NCBI GenBank assembly: GCA_963734185.1
Contig: CAVTGA010000001.1
Location: forward strand, 1,798,001 to 1,862,000
DNA: 64,000 nucleotides
Source of the DNA: PALSA-894 sp963734185
GTDB lineage: Bacteria; Pseudomonadota; Alphaproteobacteria; Rhizobiales; Xanthobacteraceae
Reading direction: 5' to 3'
Position 1 is the first letter of the stretch; each line of letters starts with the position of its first letter. Below, piece by piece: positions 24,353 through 32,434 of the stretch. Below the pieces are notes generated by a model, which made no database searches, was not told where the DNA came from, and worked only from the letters and a program-made list of their open reading frames with translations. The translations under genes and the position numbers were made by a program.

Positions 24353-25134
24353 GTCGATCCCACCGCGATCTCGTGGGTCGGCTCCGCCCACGCCACCACC
24401 GACGCGCGCAACCGCTCGAACAGCGCGTCGAGCACGAAGCCAAGCGCCGCGATGATGACGATCATGGCGTAGACGGTGTCGTAGAGCGCCATGTCGAGCG
24501 AATTGAACAGGATGTTGCCGACGCCGGCCTGGCGCGCGATCATCTCGCTCGTCACCATGGTGATGAGCGCGAGCACGAGCCCGGTGCGGATGCCAACGAA
24601 GATCTCGGGCAGCGCAGCGGGGAGGACGACGCGCAACAGCCGCGCCCGCGCGCCCATGCCCATCGCTGCAGCCGACCACAGCATCTTCTCCTCGACCGCG
24701 CGGGCGCCCTGATAGCTGTGATAGATCACCGGGAGGCTGACGCCGAGGAAGATCACCAGGGTCTTGGACGCATCGCCGATGCCGAGCCACAGCATGATGA
24801 TCGGCATCAGCGCGGCCTTCGGCACCGGATAGATCACCATCAGCAACGGATTGAAGAACGCCGCGACCAACCGGCTGCGCCCCATCATGAGGCCGACCGG
24901 AATCGCGAAGGCGAGCGCGAGCGCGAAGCCGATCACCATGCGCCGCATCGAGGCAAGGATGTTGATCAGCGCTTCGCGGTCGGTGAGGATCGACGGCAAT
25001 TCGCGCAATGCATCACGTGCCGGCGGCAACCCGCCGATGCCGAAGACGCGCGCGGCAAGCTCCCATGCGGCGAGCAGCGCCACGCAGGCAATCAGCGGCG
25101 GCAGGCCGGGAATGGCGGTGAGGCGGGATTTCAT
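24349..25134 (-). CDS. ABC transporter permease (SsuC/TauC-type)
   Basis: 261 aa, second permease of the heterodimer. The MVIYPVPKAALMPIIMLWLG segment and EEKMLWSAAAMGMGARARLL EAA loop match the family. It starts at ATG 25134, overlapping the stop of the ATPase gene by 4 nt. The start region lies beside a GC-rich hairpin that forms the end of the ATPase gene. Confidence 0.9.
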   Translation of the reverse strand: MKSRLTAIPGLPPLIACVALLAAWELAARVFGIGGLPPARDALRELPSILTDREALINILASMRRMVIGFALALAFAIPVGLMMGRSRLVAAFFNPLLMVIYPVPKAALMPIIMLWLGIGDASKTLVIFLGVSLPVIYHSYQGARAVEEKMLWSAAAMGMGARARLLRVVLPAALPEIFVGIRTGLVLALITMVTSEMIARQAGVGNILFNSLDMALYDTVYAMIVIIAALGFVLDALFERLRASVVAWAEPTHEIAVGST

Positions 25135-25961
25135 TGCCGCAGGCTCGGTGGACTCCCTCCCCCGCTTGCGGGGGAGGGTTGGGGTGGGGGCGCCTCGGCC
25201 GGATCGTCCATCAGGCGCTCGATGTCGACCACGAGCCCCTGATAGCGGCGGTCGACCAGCAGCTCGGCGCGCCGGCGCGGGCGCGGCAAGCCGACGTCGA
25301 TCGTCGCCTTGATGCGTCCGGGCGAGCGTGTCAGCACGACGATGCGGTCGGACAGGAATACCGCCTCCTCCACACTGTGGGTGACGAACAGCACGGTCTT
25401 GCGGTCGCGCTCCCAGATGTCCAACAGCTCGCGCTGCATGCCGGTGCGGGTGTGCGCGTCGAGCGAACCGAACGGCTCGTCCATCAGCAGGATGCGCGGG
25501 CCGTAGGCAAGCGTACGCGCGATCGCGACGCGCTGTTTCATGCCGCCCGAGAGCTGCTTGGGATAGAAGCCTTCGTATCCCTTGAGATGAACGAGTTCGA
25601 TCAGCGCGCGCGCCCGCGCTTCGGCTTGCGCGCGGCCGACGCCCTGCTCGATGAGCCCGTACATCACGTTGCCGAGCACGGTCTTCCACGGGAACAGCGC
25701 GAATTCCTGGAACACCGGCCCGCGGTCGGGACCGGGGCCGGTGACCGGCGCGCCGTTCACCCGCACCGCGCCGGTCGTCGGCGCGATGAAGCCGCCGACG
25801 ATGTAGAGCAAGGTCGACTTGCCGCAGCCGGAGGGGCCAAGGATCGAGACGAACTCGCCCTCGGCCACGCTCAACGTCATTTCGGCGAGGGCGAGGTGGC
25901 TGGTGGCGCGCGTCTCGAACGATTTCGTCAACCGCTCGATGGAGATCATGTCACGCGCCAA
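25131..25961 (-). CDS. ABC transporter ATPase (SsuB/TauB-type) with repeat-derived C-terminus
   Basis: 276 aa. Walker A GPSGCGKST, Q-loop VFQEFALFPWKTVLGNV, signature LSGGMKQR, Walker B ILLMDEPFGSLDAHTR and switch VTHSVEEAVFLSDR are complete. Energises the nitrate/sulfonate/taurine-class importer of this operon. The last 20 or so residues (PPPQPSPASGGGSPPSLRQ) are unlike the family and are encoded by the GC-rich palindromic repeat at 25151-25193. The family-like part ends near DDPAEA. Confidence 0.93.
   Translation of the reverse strand: MARDMISIERLTKSFETRATSHLALAEMTLSVAEGEFVSILGPSGCGKSTLLYIVGGFIAPTTGAVRVNGAPVTGPGPDRGPVFQEFALFPWKTVLGNVMYGLIEQGVGRAQAEARARALIELVHLKGYEGFYPKQLSGGMKQRVAIARTLAYGPRILLMDEPFGSLDAHTRTGMQRELLDIWERDRKTVLFVTHSVEEAVFLSDRIVVLTRSPGRIKATIDVGLPRPRRRAELLVDRRYQGLVVDIERLMDDPAEAPPPQPSPASGGGSPPSLRQ
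25151..25193. repeat. GC-rich hairpin inside the 3' end of the ATPase gene
   Basis: CTCCCTCCCCCGCTTGCGGG pairs with itself (CTCCCCCGC-TT-GCGGGGGAG) and is followed by GGTTGGGGTGGGGGCG, the same tail as in the repeat at 18710-18829. It is read through as coding sequence for the ATPase C-terminus. Confidence 0.75.
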
Positions 25962-25970
25962 CTCCTCGCA

Positions 25971-26942
25971 TCACTCGAGCGGCGCGACGATGCTCGGGTG
26001 GCGGAACTGCGATACGTCGAGCTTCTGCTTGATCATCCCGGTCTCGGTATAGATGTCGAGCATGGCCTGGATGCCGGCGAAGTTCGGCGCCGCGCCCGGC
26101 TCGCGCGCGAAATCGTTCGGCTTGAGCAGGAACGTGTCGAGCACCTCGACCGGCGCCTTGATCACCTCGTTGACCACCTTGAGCGTCTCGGCGCGATTGG
26201 CAACCGCCTTCTTCATGCCGGCGGTGAGGTCGCGCACGTAGTTGCGCACCAGGTCCGGGTTCTTGTCGACGAACTCCTTGCGGCAGACTTCCAGGATATG
26301 GACGATGTTCTGCTGCTGGTCGGAGAGCGCGAACAGCTTGCGCAGACCTCCTCTCGCTTCCGACCGCGCCGCGAACGGCTGGTTGAGCACACCGACGTCG
26401 ACGCGCCCGGTACGGATGGCGTCCTCGGAGCCGGGAAAGCCGGTCTCGACCAGCTTGATGTCCTTCTCGGGATCGATGCCGTTCTTCTTCAACAGCAGGA
26501 ACATGGGGCCGAGGATGCCCGAGCCGAACACGTTGGTGCCGACGCTCTTGCCCTTCATGTCGGCGATGGTCTTGATCGGGCTGTCGTCCTTCACCGCCCA
26601 GTAGACCGAGAAGCTGCCGGGCCGCTCGCCCACGTGCTGGGCGATGATGTAGGCCTGCAGGCCGCCGGCGATCGTGCCGTTGGCGAGCGAGAGCGGAGCC
26701 TGGGTGGAGCAGTCGAGCGCGCCCGCGACCATGGCCTGCACCATCGGCGCGGTGCCCTGGAACTGCACGAACTCGATCTTGTAGGTCTTGCCCAGGTTCG
26801 GGAATTCCTGCGGCCGGCGCATGACCCAGTACTTCGCCTCTTCGGCCGGGATGGTCCAGCCGACGCGGATCGTCTCCTGCGCAAGCGCGCTTGACGACGT
26901 GAGCGCCGCCGCTGCGGCCACGACTGGCAGCCAAGCTTTCAT
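25971..26942 (-). CDS. NMT1/SsuA-type ABC transporter substrate-binding protein
   Basis: 323-aa periplasmic protein. Signal peptide MKAWLPVVAAAAALTSSSAL, cleaved near LAQ. The fold is that of the SsuA/TauA/ThiY group: VRVGWTIPAEEAKYW-like opening, ADMKGKSVGTNVFGSG, ALDCSTQAPLSLANG. The group binds sulfonates, nitrate, pyrimidines or small aromatic acids. Start codon 9 nt before the ATPase gene's upstream limit, so it is part of the operon. A heteroaromatic ligand is inferred only from the NicX-like gene. Confidence 0.9.
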   Translation of the reverse strand: MKAWLPVVAAAAALTSSSALAQETIRVGWTIPAEEAKYWVMRRPQEFPNLGKTYKIEFVQFQGTAPMVQAMVAGALDCSTQAPLSLANGTIAGGLQAYIIAQHVGERPGSFSVYWAVKDDSPIKTIADMKGKSVGTNVFGSGILGPMFLLLKKNGIDPEKDIKLVETGFPGSEDAIRTGRVDVGVLNQPFAARSEARGGLRKLFALSDQQQNIVHILEVCRKEFVDKNPDLVRNYVRDLTAGMKKAVANRAETLKVVNEVIKAPVEVLDTFLLKPNDFAREPGAAPNFAGIQAMLDIYTETGMIKQKLDVSQFRHPSIVAPLE

Positions 26943-27000
26943 GGATATCCCCTCACTGGTGGAGCCTTCGGGTCCAGCCTAGCGCATGATGCGGACAAGT

Positions 27001-27939
27001 TCACGCGGCGCGGCGCGCCGCGTAGGCAAAGCCCTTGGGCACGCCGGCCTTGGCCACCTGCCCGAGCAAGGTCTCGCCCGGCAATCCCGCGGCGACGATC
27101 GCGCGCACCGCGATCAGCGCGTCGAGGTCGATCGCGGTGTCAAAGCCGAGCGACTCGCTCAAGAACACCACGTCCTCGGTCACCACGTTGCCGGTCGCGC
27201 CGGGCGCATAAGGGCAGCCGCCGAGGCCGCAGAGCGAAGCATCGAAGGCGCGCACGCCGGCCTCGATCGCCGCCGCCACGTTGGCGAGCCCGAGCCCGCG
27301 GGTGTCGTGGAAATGCGCCGCCACGGGAAGCGGCGCGACGGCGCGGCGGACGCGTTCGAACAACGCACGCACCTCGTGCGGGTTGGCGTAGCCGACCGTG
27401 TCGGCGAGCGAGAGCTCGTCGACGCCGAGGGCCGCGATCTGCTCGGCCAGCATCACGACGCGGTCGGGCGGCACGCGCCCCTCGATGGTGCAGCCGAACG
27501 AGGTCGCAAGCCCACCGCATAGCCTCGGGCGACGGGCGGGTTCGATGCCGTGCAGGAACTCGGCGATGCGCCCCAGGTCGGCGATCGATTCCGCGGTCGG
27601 CCGCCGCACGTTGGAGAGATTGTGACTCTCGCTCACCGAGACCACGAAGTTGAGCTTGTGCGCCCCGAGCGCGACGCCGCGCTCCGCGCCCTTCAGGTTG
27701 GGAATCAGCGCCGAGACCGTGAGGCCGGGGATCGCGAGCGCGCTACGCGTGACGTCCTCGGCGTCGGCGAACTGCGGCAAGAGCTTCGGCGGCACGTAGG
27801 AGCACACCTCGATTTCGGCCACCCCGGCCGCGGCCTCGGCGCGACACCACGCGAGCTTGGTTGCGGTCGGCACGACGGTCTTGATGTTCTGCAGCCCGTC
27901 GCGCAGGCCGACTTCCCTGATCTCGATGCGCTCGACCAT
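27001..27939 (-). CDS. Hydroxymethylglutaryl-CoA lyase family protein
   Basis: 312-aa TIM barrel of the HMGL/aconitate-homocitrate-synthase class. RDGLQN near residue 13, the metal-binding HFHDTRGLGLANV and the HMGL signature GLGGCPYAPGATGN with its active-site Cys are present. Cleaves a 3-hydroxyacyl-CoA into acetyl-CoA and a 2-oxo or carbonyl product. ATG 27939 is preceded by GGGAGC. Stop of the enoyl-CoA hydratase lies 10 nt upstream. Probable step: C-C cleavage late in the pathway served by this operon, or leucine/isoprenoid-type acid breakdown. Confidence 0.9.
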   Translation of the reverse strand: MVERIEIREVGLRDGLQNIKTVVPTATKLAWCRAEAAAGVAEIEVCSYVPPKLLPQFADAEDVTRSALAIPGLTVSALIPNLKGAERGVALGAHKLNFVVSVSESHNLSNVRRPTAESIADLGRIAEFLHGIEPARRPRLCGGLATSFGCTIEGRVPPDRVVMLAEQIAALGVDELSLADTVGYANPHEVRALFERVRRAVAPLPVAAHFHDTRGLGLANVAAAIEAGVRAFDASLCGLGGCPYAPGATGNVVTEDVVFLSESLGFDTAIDLDALIAVRAIVAAGLPGETLLGQVAKAGVPKGFAYAARRAA

Positions 27940-27949
27940 TCTTGGCTCC

Positions 27950-28744
27950 CTAGCGACCCTTGAAGTTCGGTTTGCGCTTCTCGTTGAAGGCGCGCACGCC
28001 TTCGTGGCGGTCCTCGGTCGGGACCATCCGGTTATAGGCATCGATCTCGAGGAACAGCGCGGAGCGCACATCCATCTGCATGCCGAAATGCATGGCGCGC
28101 TTCGACTGCTTCACCGAGATCGGCGCGTTGCCGCAGATGGTCTGCGCGGTTGCGAGCGTCTCTTGCATCAGCTTCTCGGGCGCACAGAGCCTGTTCACGA
28201 CGCCCCACTCCAGCGCCTGCTCCGCGCTGAACGGCTTGCCGGTCCAGATGATCTCCTTGGCGCGAGCCGAACCCGCCGCGCGCGGCAGGAACTGCGTGCC
28301 GCCGGCGCCGGGCATGATGCCGAGCGTGATCTCGGTCAGCGCGAAGCGCGCCGTGGTGCTCGCATAGGCGAAATCGCAGGTGAGCGCGAGCTCGAATCCG
28401 CCGCCGACTGCCGCGCCGTTCACGGCCGCGATCACGGGGATCGGACAATCGAGCAGAGCCAGCGTCATGCGTTCGAAGATCGCATGTTGCGTGAGCCACT
28501 GCTCGTCGGTCATGCCGTGGCGTTCCTTCAGGTCGCCGCCGGCACAGAACGCCTTGTCGCCGGTGCCGGTGAGGATCACGCAGCGGTAGGGAGCCGGATC
28601 GGCGATCAGGCGCGAGAACACGTCGAGCATGTCGCGGCCGACCTGCGTCGAGATGGCGTTGCGCACCTCGGGCCGGTTGATGCGCACGACCAGCAGGTGC
28701 TCGGCCGGCTGCTCGAGCGCGAGGGTTTCGTAGGTTGGTTGCAC
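27950..28744 (-). CDS. Enoyl-CoA hydratase/isomerase family protein
   Basis: 264 aa of the crotonase fold. The oxyanion-hole segments FCAGGDLKERHGM and NGAAVGGGFELALTCDF are present, then EITLGIMPGAGGTQFLPR with the Glu position conserved and ARFALTE before it. GTG 28744 was chosen: GAGAGG lies 8 nt upstream, and further upstream the frame runs into a palindromic repeat. First gene of the operon ECH-HMGL-ABC importer-NicX-like. Confidence 0.92.
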   Translation of the reverse strand: MQPTYETLALEQPAEHLLVVRINRPEVRNAISTQVGRDMLDVFSRLIADPAPYRCVILTGTGDKAFCAGGDLKERHGMTDEQWLTQHAIFERMTLALLDCPIPVIAAVNGAAVGGGFELALTCDFAYASTTARFALTEITLGIMPGAGGTQFLPRAAGSARAKEIIWTGKPFSAEQALEWGVVNRLCAPEKLMQETLATAQTICGNAPISVKQSKRAMHFGMQMDVRSALFLEIDAYNRMVPTEDRHEGVRAFNEKRKPNFKGR

Positions 28745-28758
28745 GGACCGCCTCTCTT

Positions 28759-28844
28759 GTAGCCCGCATTGAGCGTAGCGAAATGCGGGGCGGTCGCGCC
28801 AGACGGCTTGAACCCGGATTTCGCTTGCGCTCAATCCGGGCTAC
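28759..28844. repeat. GTAGCCCG-type palindromic repeat
   Basis: Left arm GTAGCCCGCATTGAGCGTAG, right arm TTGCGCTCAATCCGGGCTAC; inner GAAATGCGGG and CCCGGATTTCG. It sits immediately before the truncated higB remnant and upstream of the divergent enoyl-CoA hydratase gene. Confidence 0.85.
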
Positions 28845-28852
28845 GGCTCATC

Positions 28853-28945
28853 TCTTATGCCTTCGGCCGCGTGTTGGTGAAATTCGTAGGCACGCACGCA
28901 CAATACGACCGCATCGATCCGGAGACCGTCCGATGGCGAAGATGA
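28853..28945 (+). pseudogene. higB: 3' remnant of a HigB-type toxin gene
   Basis: Reading frame ending in TGA 28943 encodes YAFGRVLVKFVGTHAQYDRI followed by DPETVRWRR. This matches the C-terminus typical of the HigB-family mRNA interferase (the VKFVGTHxEYDxID pattern). The 5' two-thirds of the toxin are missing: upstream the sequence becomes the palindromic repeat with no start codon. The stop overlaps the ATG of the HigA gene, the normal coupling in this family. Confidence 0.75.
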
Positions 28946-29334
28946 AACCGATCCGTCCGCTGCGCAGCGAGGCCGACTACGAAGCAGCTCTGGACGCGAT
29001 CGAGCAATATTTCGATCATGAGCCCAAGCCCGGAACGGCCGCGGCCGACCGTTTCGACCTGCTTGCGCTTGTAATCGAGGATTATGAGCGACAACGTTGG
29101 CCAATCGAGGTACCCGATCCGGTCGACGCCATCCGTTACCGCATGGAGACCGGCAACTTCACGCAGGCCGATCTCGGCCGCCTGATCGGCTCGCGCCAGC
29201 GCGCCTCCGACATCCTCAAACGCAAGCGTCGCCTTACGATTCGGATGGTTTGGGCGCTGCACCGGAAGTGGGGCATTCCGGCCGAGGCGCTGATCCGGCC
29301 GCCCGGCCGCACTGCACGCGTCGCCGCCGAGTGA
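28933..29334 (+). CDS. higA: HigA-family antitoxin / HTH regulator (orphan)
   Basis: 133 aa, ATG 28933 with GGAG 8 nt upstream. The COG5499-type HigA layout is clear: MKPIRPLRSEADYEAALDAI, then FDLLALVIEDYERQRWPIEV, then the XRE-type HTH with TQADLGRLIGSRQRASDILK and RRLTIRMVWALHRKWGIPAEAL. Antitoxins of this type bind the toxin and the operon promoter. Its partner HigB is truncated, so this copy may now act as a stand-alone regulator or as an anti-addiction gene against a related module. Confidence 0.88.
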   Translation: MAKMKPIRPLRSEADYEAALDAIEQYFDHEPKPGTAAADRFDLLALVIEDYERQRWPIEVPDPVDAIRYRMETGNFTQADLGRLIGSRQRASDILKRKRRLTIRMVWALHRKWGIPAEALIRPPGRTARVAAE

Positions 29335-29349
29335 GCGAGCGTAGTCCGC

Positions 29350-30558
29350 TCACCAATTCCACAATGTCCCGTCTTCGAGCCGCGCGACCGGCAGGTAGGC
29401 CGGCTCGTAGGGATATTTCGCCGCCAGCGTCTCGTCGATCTCGACGCCGTGGCCCGGCACCTCGCCCGGATGCATGAAGCCGTCCTTGTACGCGTAGGCA
29501 TGCGGGAACACCGCGTCGGTTTCGGCCGAATGCGGCATGTGCTCCTGGATGCCGAAGTTCGCGACCGCGAGGCCGAAGTGCAGTGCCGCGCCCATGCACA
29601 CCGGCGACAGGTCGGTCGCGCCATGGCAGCCGGTGCGGACCTGATAGAGCTCAGCCAAACTCGCGATCTTGCGTAGATGCGAAAGACCGCCGGCATGGGT
29701 GACGGTCGCGCGGATGTAGTCGATCAGCCGGTGCTCGATCAGGTGCTGGCAGTCCCAGATGCTGTTGAAGACTTCGCCGACGGCGATCGGCGTCACCGTG
29801 TGCTGGCGGATCAGCCGGAACGCCTCCTGGTCCTCGGCCGGCGTCGGGTCCTCGATCCAGAACAACCGATAGGAATCGAGCGCCTTGCCGAGGCGTGCGG
29901 CCTCGATCGGCGTGAGGCGATGATGCACGTCGTGCAGCAGGTGCGGTTCGAAGCCGAACTTGGCGCGCAGCGCCTCGAACAGCTTCGGGACGTGGTCGAG
30001 GTATTTCTCGGTCGACCAGACCGTCTCCTGCGGCAGCCCCTTGGCGGCCGGCTCGTAGGGCTTTTCGCCCTTGGCGATGCCGTAGACCTGGTCGAGCCCG
30101 GGAACGCCGGATTGGGCGCGGATCGCCTTATAGCCTTGCGCCATATGGGCGGCGACCAAGTCGACCGTCTCCGCGATGTCGCGGCCGTTGGCATGGCAAT
30201 AGACCATGACGGCCTCGCGGGACTTGCCGCCGAGCAATTGATACAGCGGCAACCCCGCGACCTTGGCCTTGATGTCCCACAGCGCGACGTCGACCGCCGC
30301 GATCGCACTCATGGTGACGGGACCGCGCCGCCAATAGGCGCCCTTGTAGAGATATTGCCAAATGTCCTCGATTTGGTGGGGATCGCGTCCGATCAGGCAG
30401 GGGATGACGTGATCCCGCAGATAGGCGACCACCGCCTGCTCGCGGCCGTTCAGGGTCGCGTCGCCGAGACCCTGAACGCCCGCGTCGGTGAGGATCTTCA
30501 AGGTGACGAAATTGCGGCCCGGGCAGGTCACGATGACCTTTGCCGCGGTGATCTTCAT
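29350..30558 (-). CDS. manD: D-mannonate dehydratase (enolase superfamily, ManD/RspA)
   Basis: 402 aa. Converts D-mannonate to 2-keto-3-deoxygluconate. The residues recorded for the well-studied Novosphingobium ManD fall at the same numbers here: R147, Y159, metal ligands D210, E236 and E262, acid/base H212, and H312 in CHGATDLSP. Ala314 after HG is the residue reported for efficient mannonate dehydratases (Pro in weak gluconate-type members). C-terminal VARLEDGTLWNW is also ManD-like. It overlaps the upstream GntR gene by 4 nt and is probably controlled by it. Confidence 0.93.
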   Translation of the reverse strand: MKITAAKVIVTCPGRNFVTLKILTDAGVQGLGDATLNGREQAVVAYLRDHVIPCLIGRDPHQIEDIWQYLYKGAYWRRGPVTMSAIAAVDVALWDIKAKVAGLPLYQLLGGKSREAVMVYCHANGRDIAETVDLVAAHMAQGYKAIRAQSGVPGLDQVYGIAKGEKPYEPAAKGLPQETVWSTEKYLDHVPKLFEALRAKFGFEPHLLHDVHHRLTPIEAARLGKALDSYRLFWIEDPTPAEDQEAFRLIRQHTVTPIAVGEVFNSIWDCQHLIEHRLIDYIRATVTHAGGLSHLRKIASLAELYQVRTGCHGATDLSPVCMGAALHFGLAVANFGIQEHMPHSAETDAVFPHAYAYKDGFMHPGEVPGHGVEIDETLAAKYPYEPAYLPVARLEDGTLWNW

Positions 30559-31349
30559 CGGGCCGCCCTCTTGCGTTTGGGCGCGGTTGCGGCGGACGCG
30601 CCATCACCTTCGGCGCCGGGCTCGAACATGTCGGGAAACGCGCGCGCCAGCCGCGGCAGCGATTTCAGGATCTCACGCAAATGGGCGCGCATGGCCCGCT
30701 CGGCGACTGCTCCGCGCCCGGCCGCGACCGCGTCGAGCACCGCCTCGTGCTGGCGGATCAGATGATCCATCGGGGTCGCGTCGGGCAAGCTGAGATAACG
30801 TACGCGATCCATCTGCGCCTTGGCCTCCTCGATCACCTTCCAGGCGTAGGCGCAGCCGGCGGCAGTCGCGAGGCTGCGGTGGAAGGCCTCGTCAGCCACG
30901 AAGAATTCTCCCGCGTCGGCCGCCTTCGCCGCCGTGCGCTGGTCGGCAACAATTGCACGCAACTGCCCGAGCGCACGTTTCTCGATGCCTTCCGCGGCGC
31001 GGCGCGCAATCGCGCACTCGACCGCCTCGCGCACGAAGCGCGCGTCGGTCACGGCCTGGGCCGAAATCTTGACCACATAAGTGCCGCGCTGCGGCAGCAC
31101 CCGCACCAGGCCGATCTCGCTCAGCTTGATGAAGGCTTCGCGTACCGGCTGGCGGCTGACCGCGAGGCGGCCGGCGATCTCCTGTTCGGAGAGCGCGGTG
31201 CCGGGGGTGAGCCGCATGGTCACGATCGAGCCGCGCAGGGTGCGGAACACCTGCTCGGCGATCGAATGCGGCTGACGCGGTTGCACCGGGCGCAGATCGA
31301 TTCCGCCGGGGAAAGCTAGCAAGCGTTGTTGCGCGGGTCGGACTTCCAT
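30555..31349 (-). CDS. GntR-family (FadR/FCD) transcriptional regulator
   Basis: 264 aa. N-terminal winged helix (SIAEQVFRTLRGSIVTMRLT, EQEIAGRLAVSRQPVREAFI, LVRVLPQRGTYVVKIS) and C-terminal FCD ligand domain with FVADEAFHRSLATAAGC and metal-binding His residues (HRS, RQHEAV, MRAHLREI). Coupled to manD and divergent from the TRAP genes across an 80-bp gap, so it likely controls both in response to a sugar acid. The N-terminal 25 residues before SIAEQ may be a long leader; ATG 31349 is the only good start seen. Confidence 0.92.
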   Translation of the reverse strand: MEVRPAQQRLLAFPGGIDLRPVQPRQPHSIAEQVFRTLRGSIVTMRLTPGTALSEQEIAGRLAVSRQPVREAFIKLSEIGLVRVLPQRGTYVVKISAQAVTDARFVREAVECAIARRAAEGIEKRALGQLRAIVADQRTAAKAADAGEFFVADEAFHRSLATAAGCAYAWKVIEEAKAQMDRVRYLSLPDATPMDHLIRQHEAVLDAVAAGRGAVAERAMRAHLREILKSLPRLARAFPDMFEPGAEGDGASAATAPKRKRAAR

Positions 31350-31429
31350 ACTACCATTTCAGCCCAACAAGCCTGCCAAAGCAACAGCGACTTGGCCGCA
31401 CACCGGCTCGAGTCTTCGGGAGGAACGCC

Positions 31430-32404
31430 ATGATGTGGACGATCCGCATTGCCGCGACGATCGCTGCGCTCGCGACGCTCAGCGCGCCCGCCCTCGCCGC
31501 CGACTTCACCCTCAACGTCAACACCGCGCTCACCGTCGATGATCCGCTGTTCAAGGGGCTCGAAGCCTTCCGCGACAACGTCAAGAACCGCACGCAGGGC
31601 AAGGTCGAGATCAAGCTGTTTCCGGGCTCGCAGCTCGGCCCGGACGAGGACGTGCTCGAGCAGGCGCGCGCCGGCGCCGGCGTCGCCGTGGTAGTCGACG
31701 GCGGACGGCTCGGCGCCTATGTCAAGGAGCTCGGCATCCTCGGCGCGCCTTACGTCGCCAAGGACTTCGATGAGCTGCGCAAGCTCGTGACTTCGCCGCT
31801 GTTCGAGGAATGGGTCGCCAAGCTGCGCACCGCGTCCGGCCACCAGATCCTGTCGTTCAACTGGTTCCAGGGCCAGCGCCACCTCTTGACCAACAAGGCG
31901 GTGGCCAGGCCCGGCGACCTTGCCGGCGTGCGCATGCGCACCCCCGGCGCGCCGGTGTGGCTCGAGACCGTGCGCGCGCTCGGCGCGACTCCGACCCCGA
32001 TGCCGTGGGCCGAGGTCTATTCGGCGCTGCAGCTCAAGGCGATCGACGCGGTCGAGGCGCAGCACCCGGCCTCGTTCGGCGCCAAGCTCTACGAGCAGGT
32101 CAAGTTCATCACCAAGACCGGCCACATCAACCTGATCACCGGAGTCGTCACCTCGCGCATGTGGTTCGACAAGCTCCCCGCCGACCTGCAGAAGGTGTTG
32201 CGCGAAGAGGCCTTGAAGGCCGGCGACATCGCCTCCAAGGGCACGATCGACTCGCTGACCAGGTACGAGCAGCAGTTCCGCGAGAAAGGCGTCACCATCG
32301 CCGAGATCGACGTGACGCCGTTCCGCGAGTCGACCAAGGCGGTGTACGACAAGCTCGGCTACGGCGAGTTGCGCAAGCAGGTGGAGGCGGTGCTCGCGAA
32401 GTAG
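31430..32404 (+). CDS. dctP: TRAP transporter solute-binding protein (DctP)
   Basis: 324-aa periplasmic receptor. Signal peptide MMWTIRIAATIAALATLSAP, cut near ALAA. DctP pattern: KVEIKLFPGSQLGPDEDVLE, DLAGVRMRTPGAPVW with the carboxylate-binding Arg in the MRTPG position, and MPWAEVYSALQLKAIDAVEA. GGGAGG lies 6 nt before the ATG. The neighbouring ManD and GntR genes suggest a sugar acid such as mannonate or a hexuronate as ligand (inference). Confidence 0.93.
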   Translation: MMWTIRIAATIAALATLSAPALAADFTLNVNTALTVDDPLFKGLEAFRDNVKNRTQGKVEIKLFPGSQLGPDEDVLEQARAGAGVAVVVDGGRLGAYVKELGILGAPYVAKDFDELRKLVTSPLFEEWVAKLRTASGHQILSFNWFQGQRHLLTNKAVARPGDLAGVRMRTPGAPVWLETVRALGATPTPMPWAEVYSALQLKAIDAVEAQHPASFGAKLYEQVKFITKTGHINLITGVVTSRMWFDKLPADLQKVLREEALKAGDIASKGTIDSLTRYEQQFREKGVTIAEIDVTPFRESTKAVYDKLGYGELRKQVEAVLAK

Positions 32405-32434
32405 GAGAGCGGGCCGACCCCTCTCCCGCCCGCC

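Noticed and set aside
31347..31430. GntR operator in the manD/TRAP divergent gap
   Set aside because: A CCATACTACCATT stretch was considered, but no convincing dyad matching FadR-type sites could be defined by eye.
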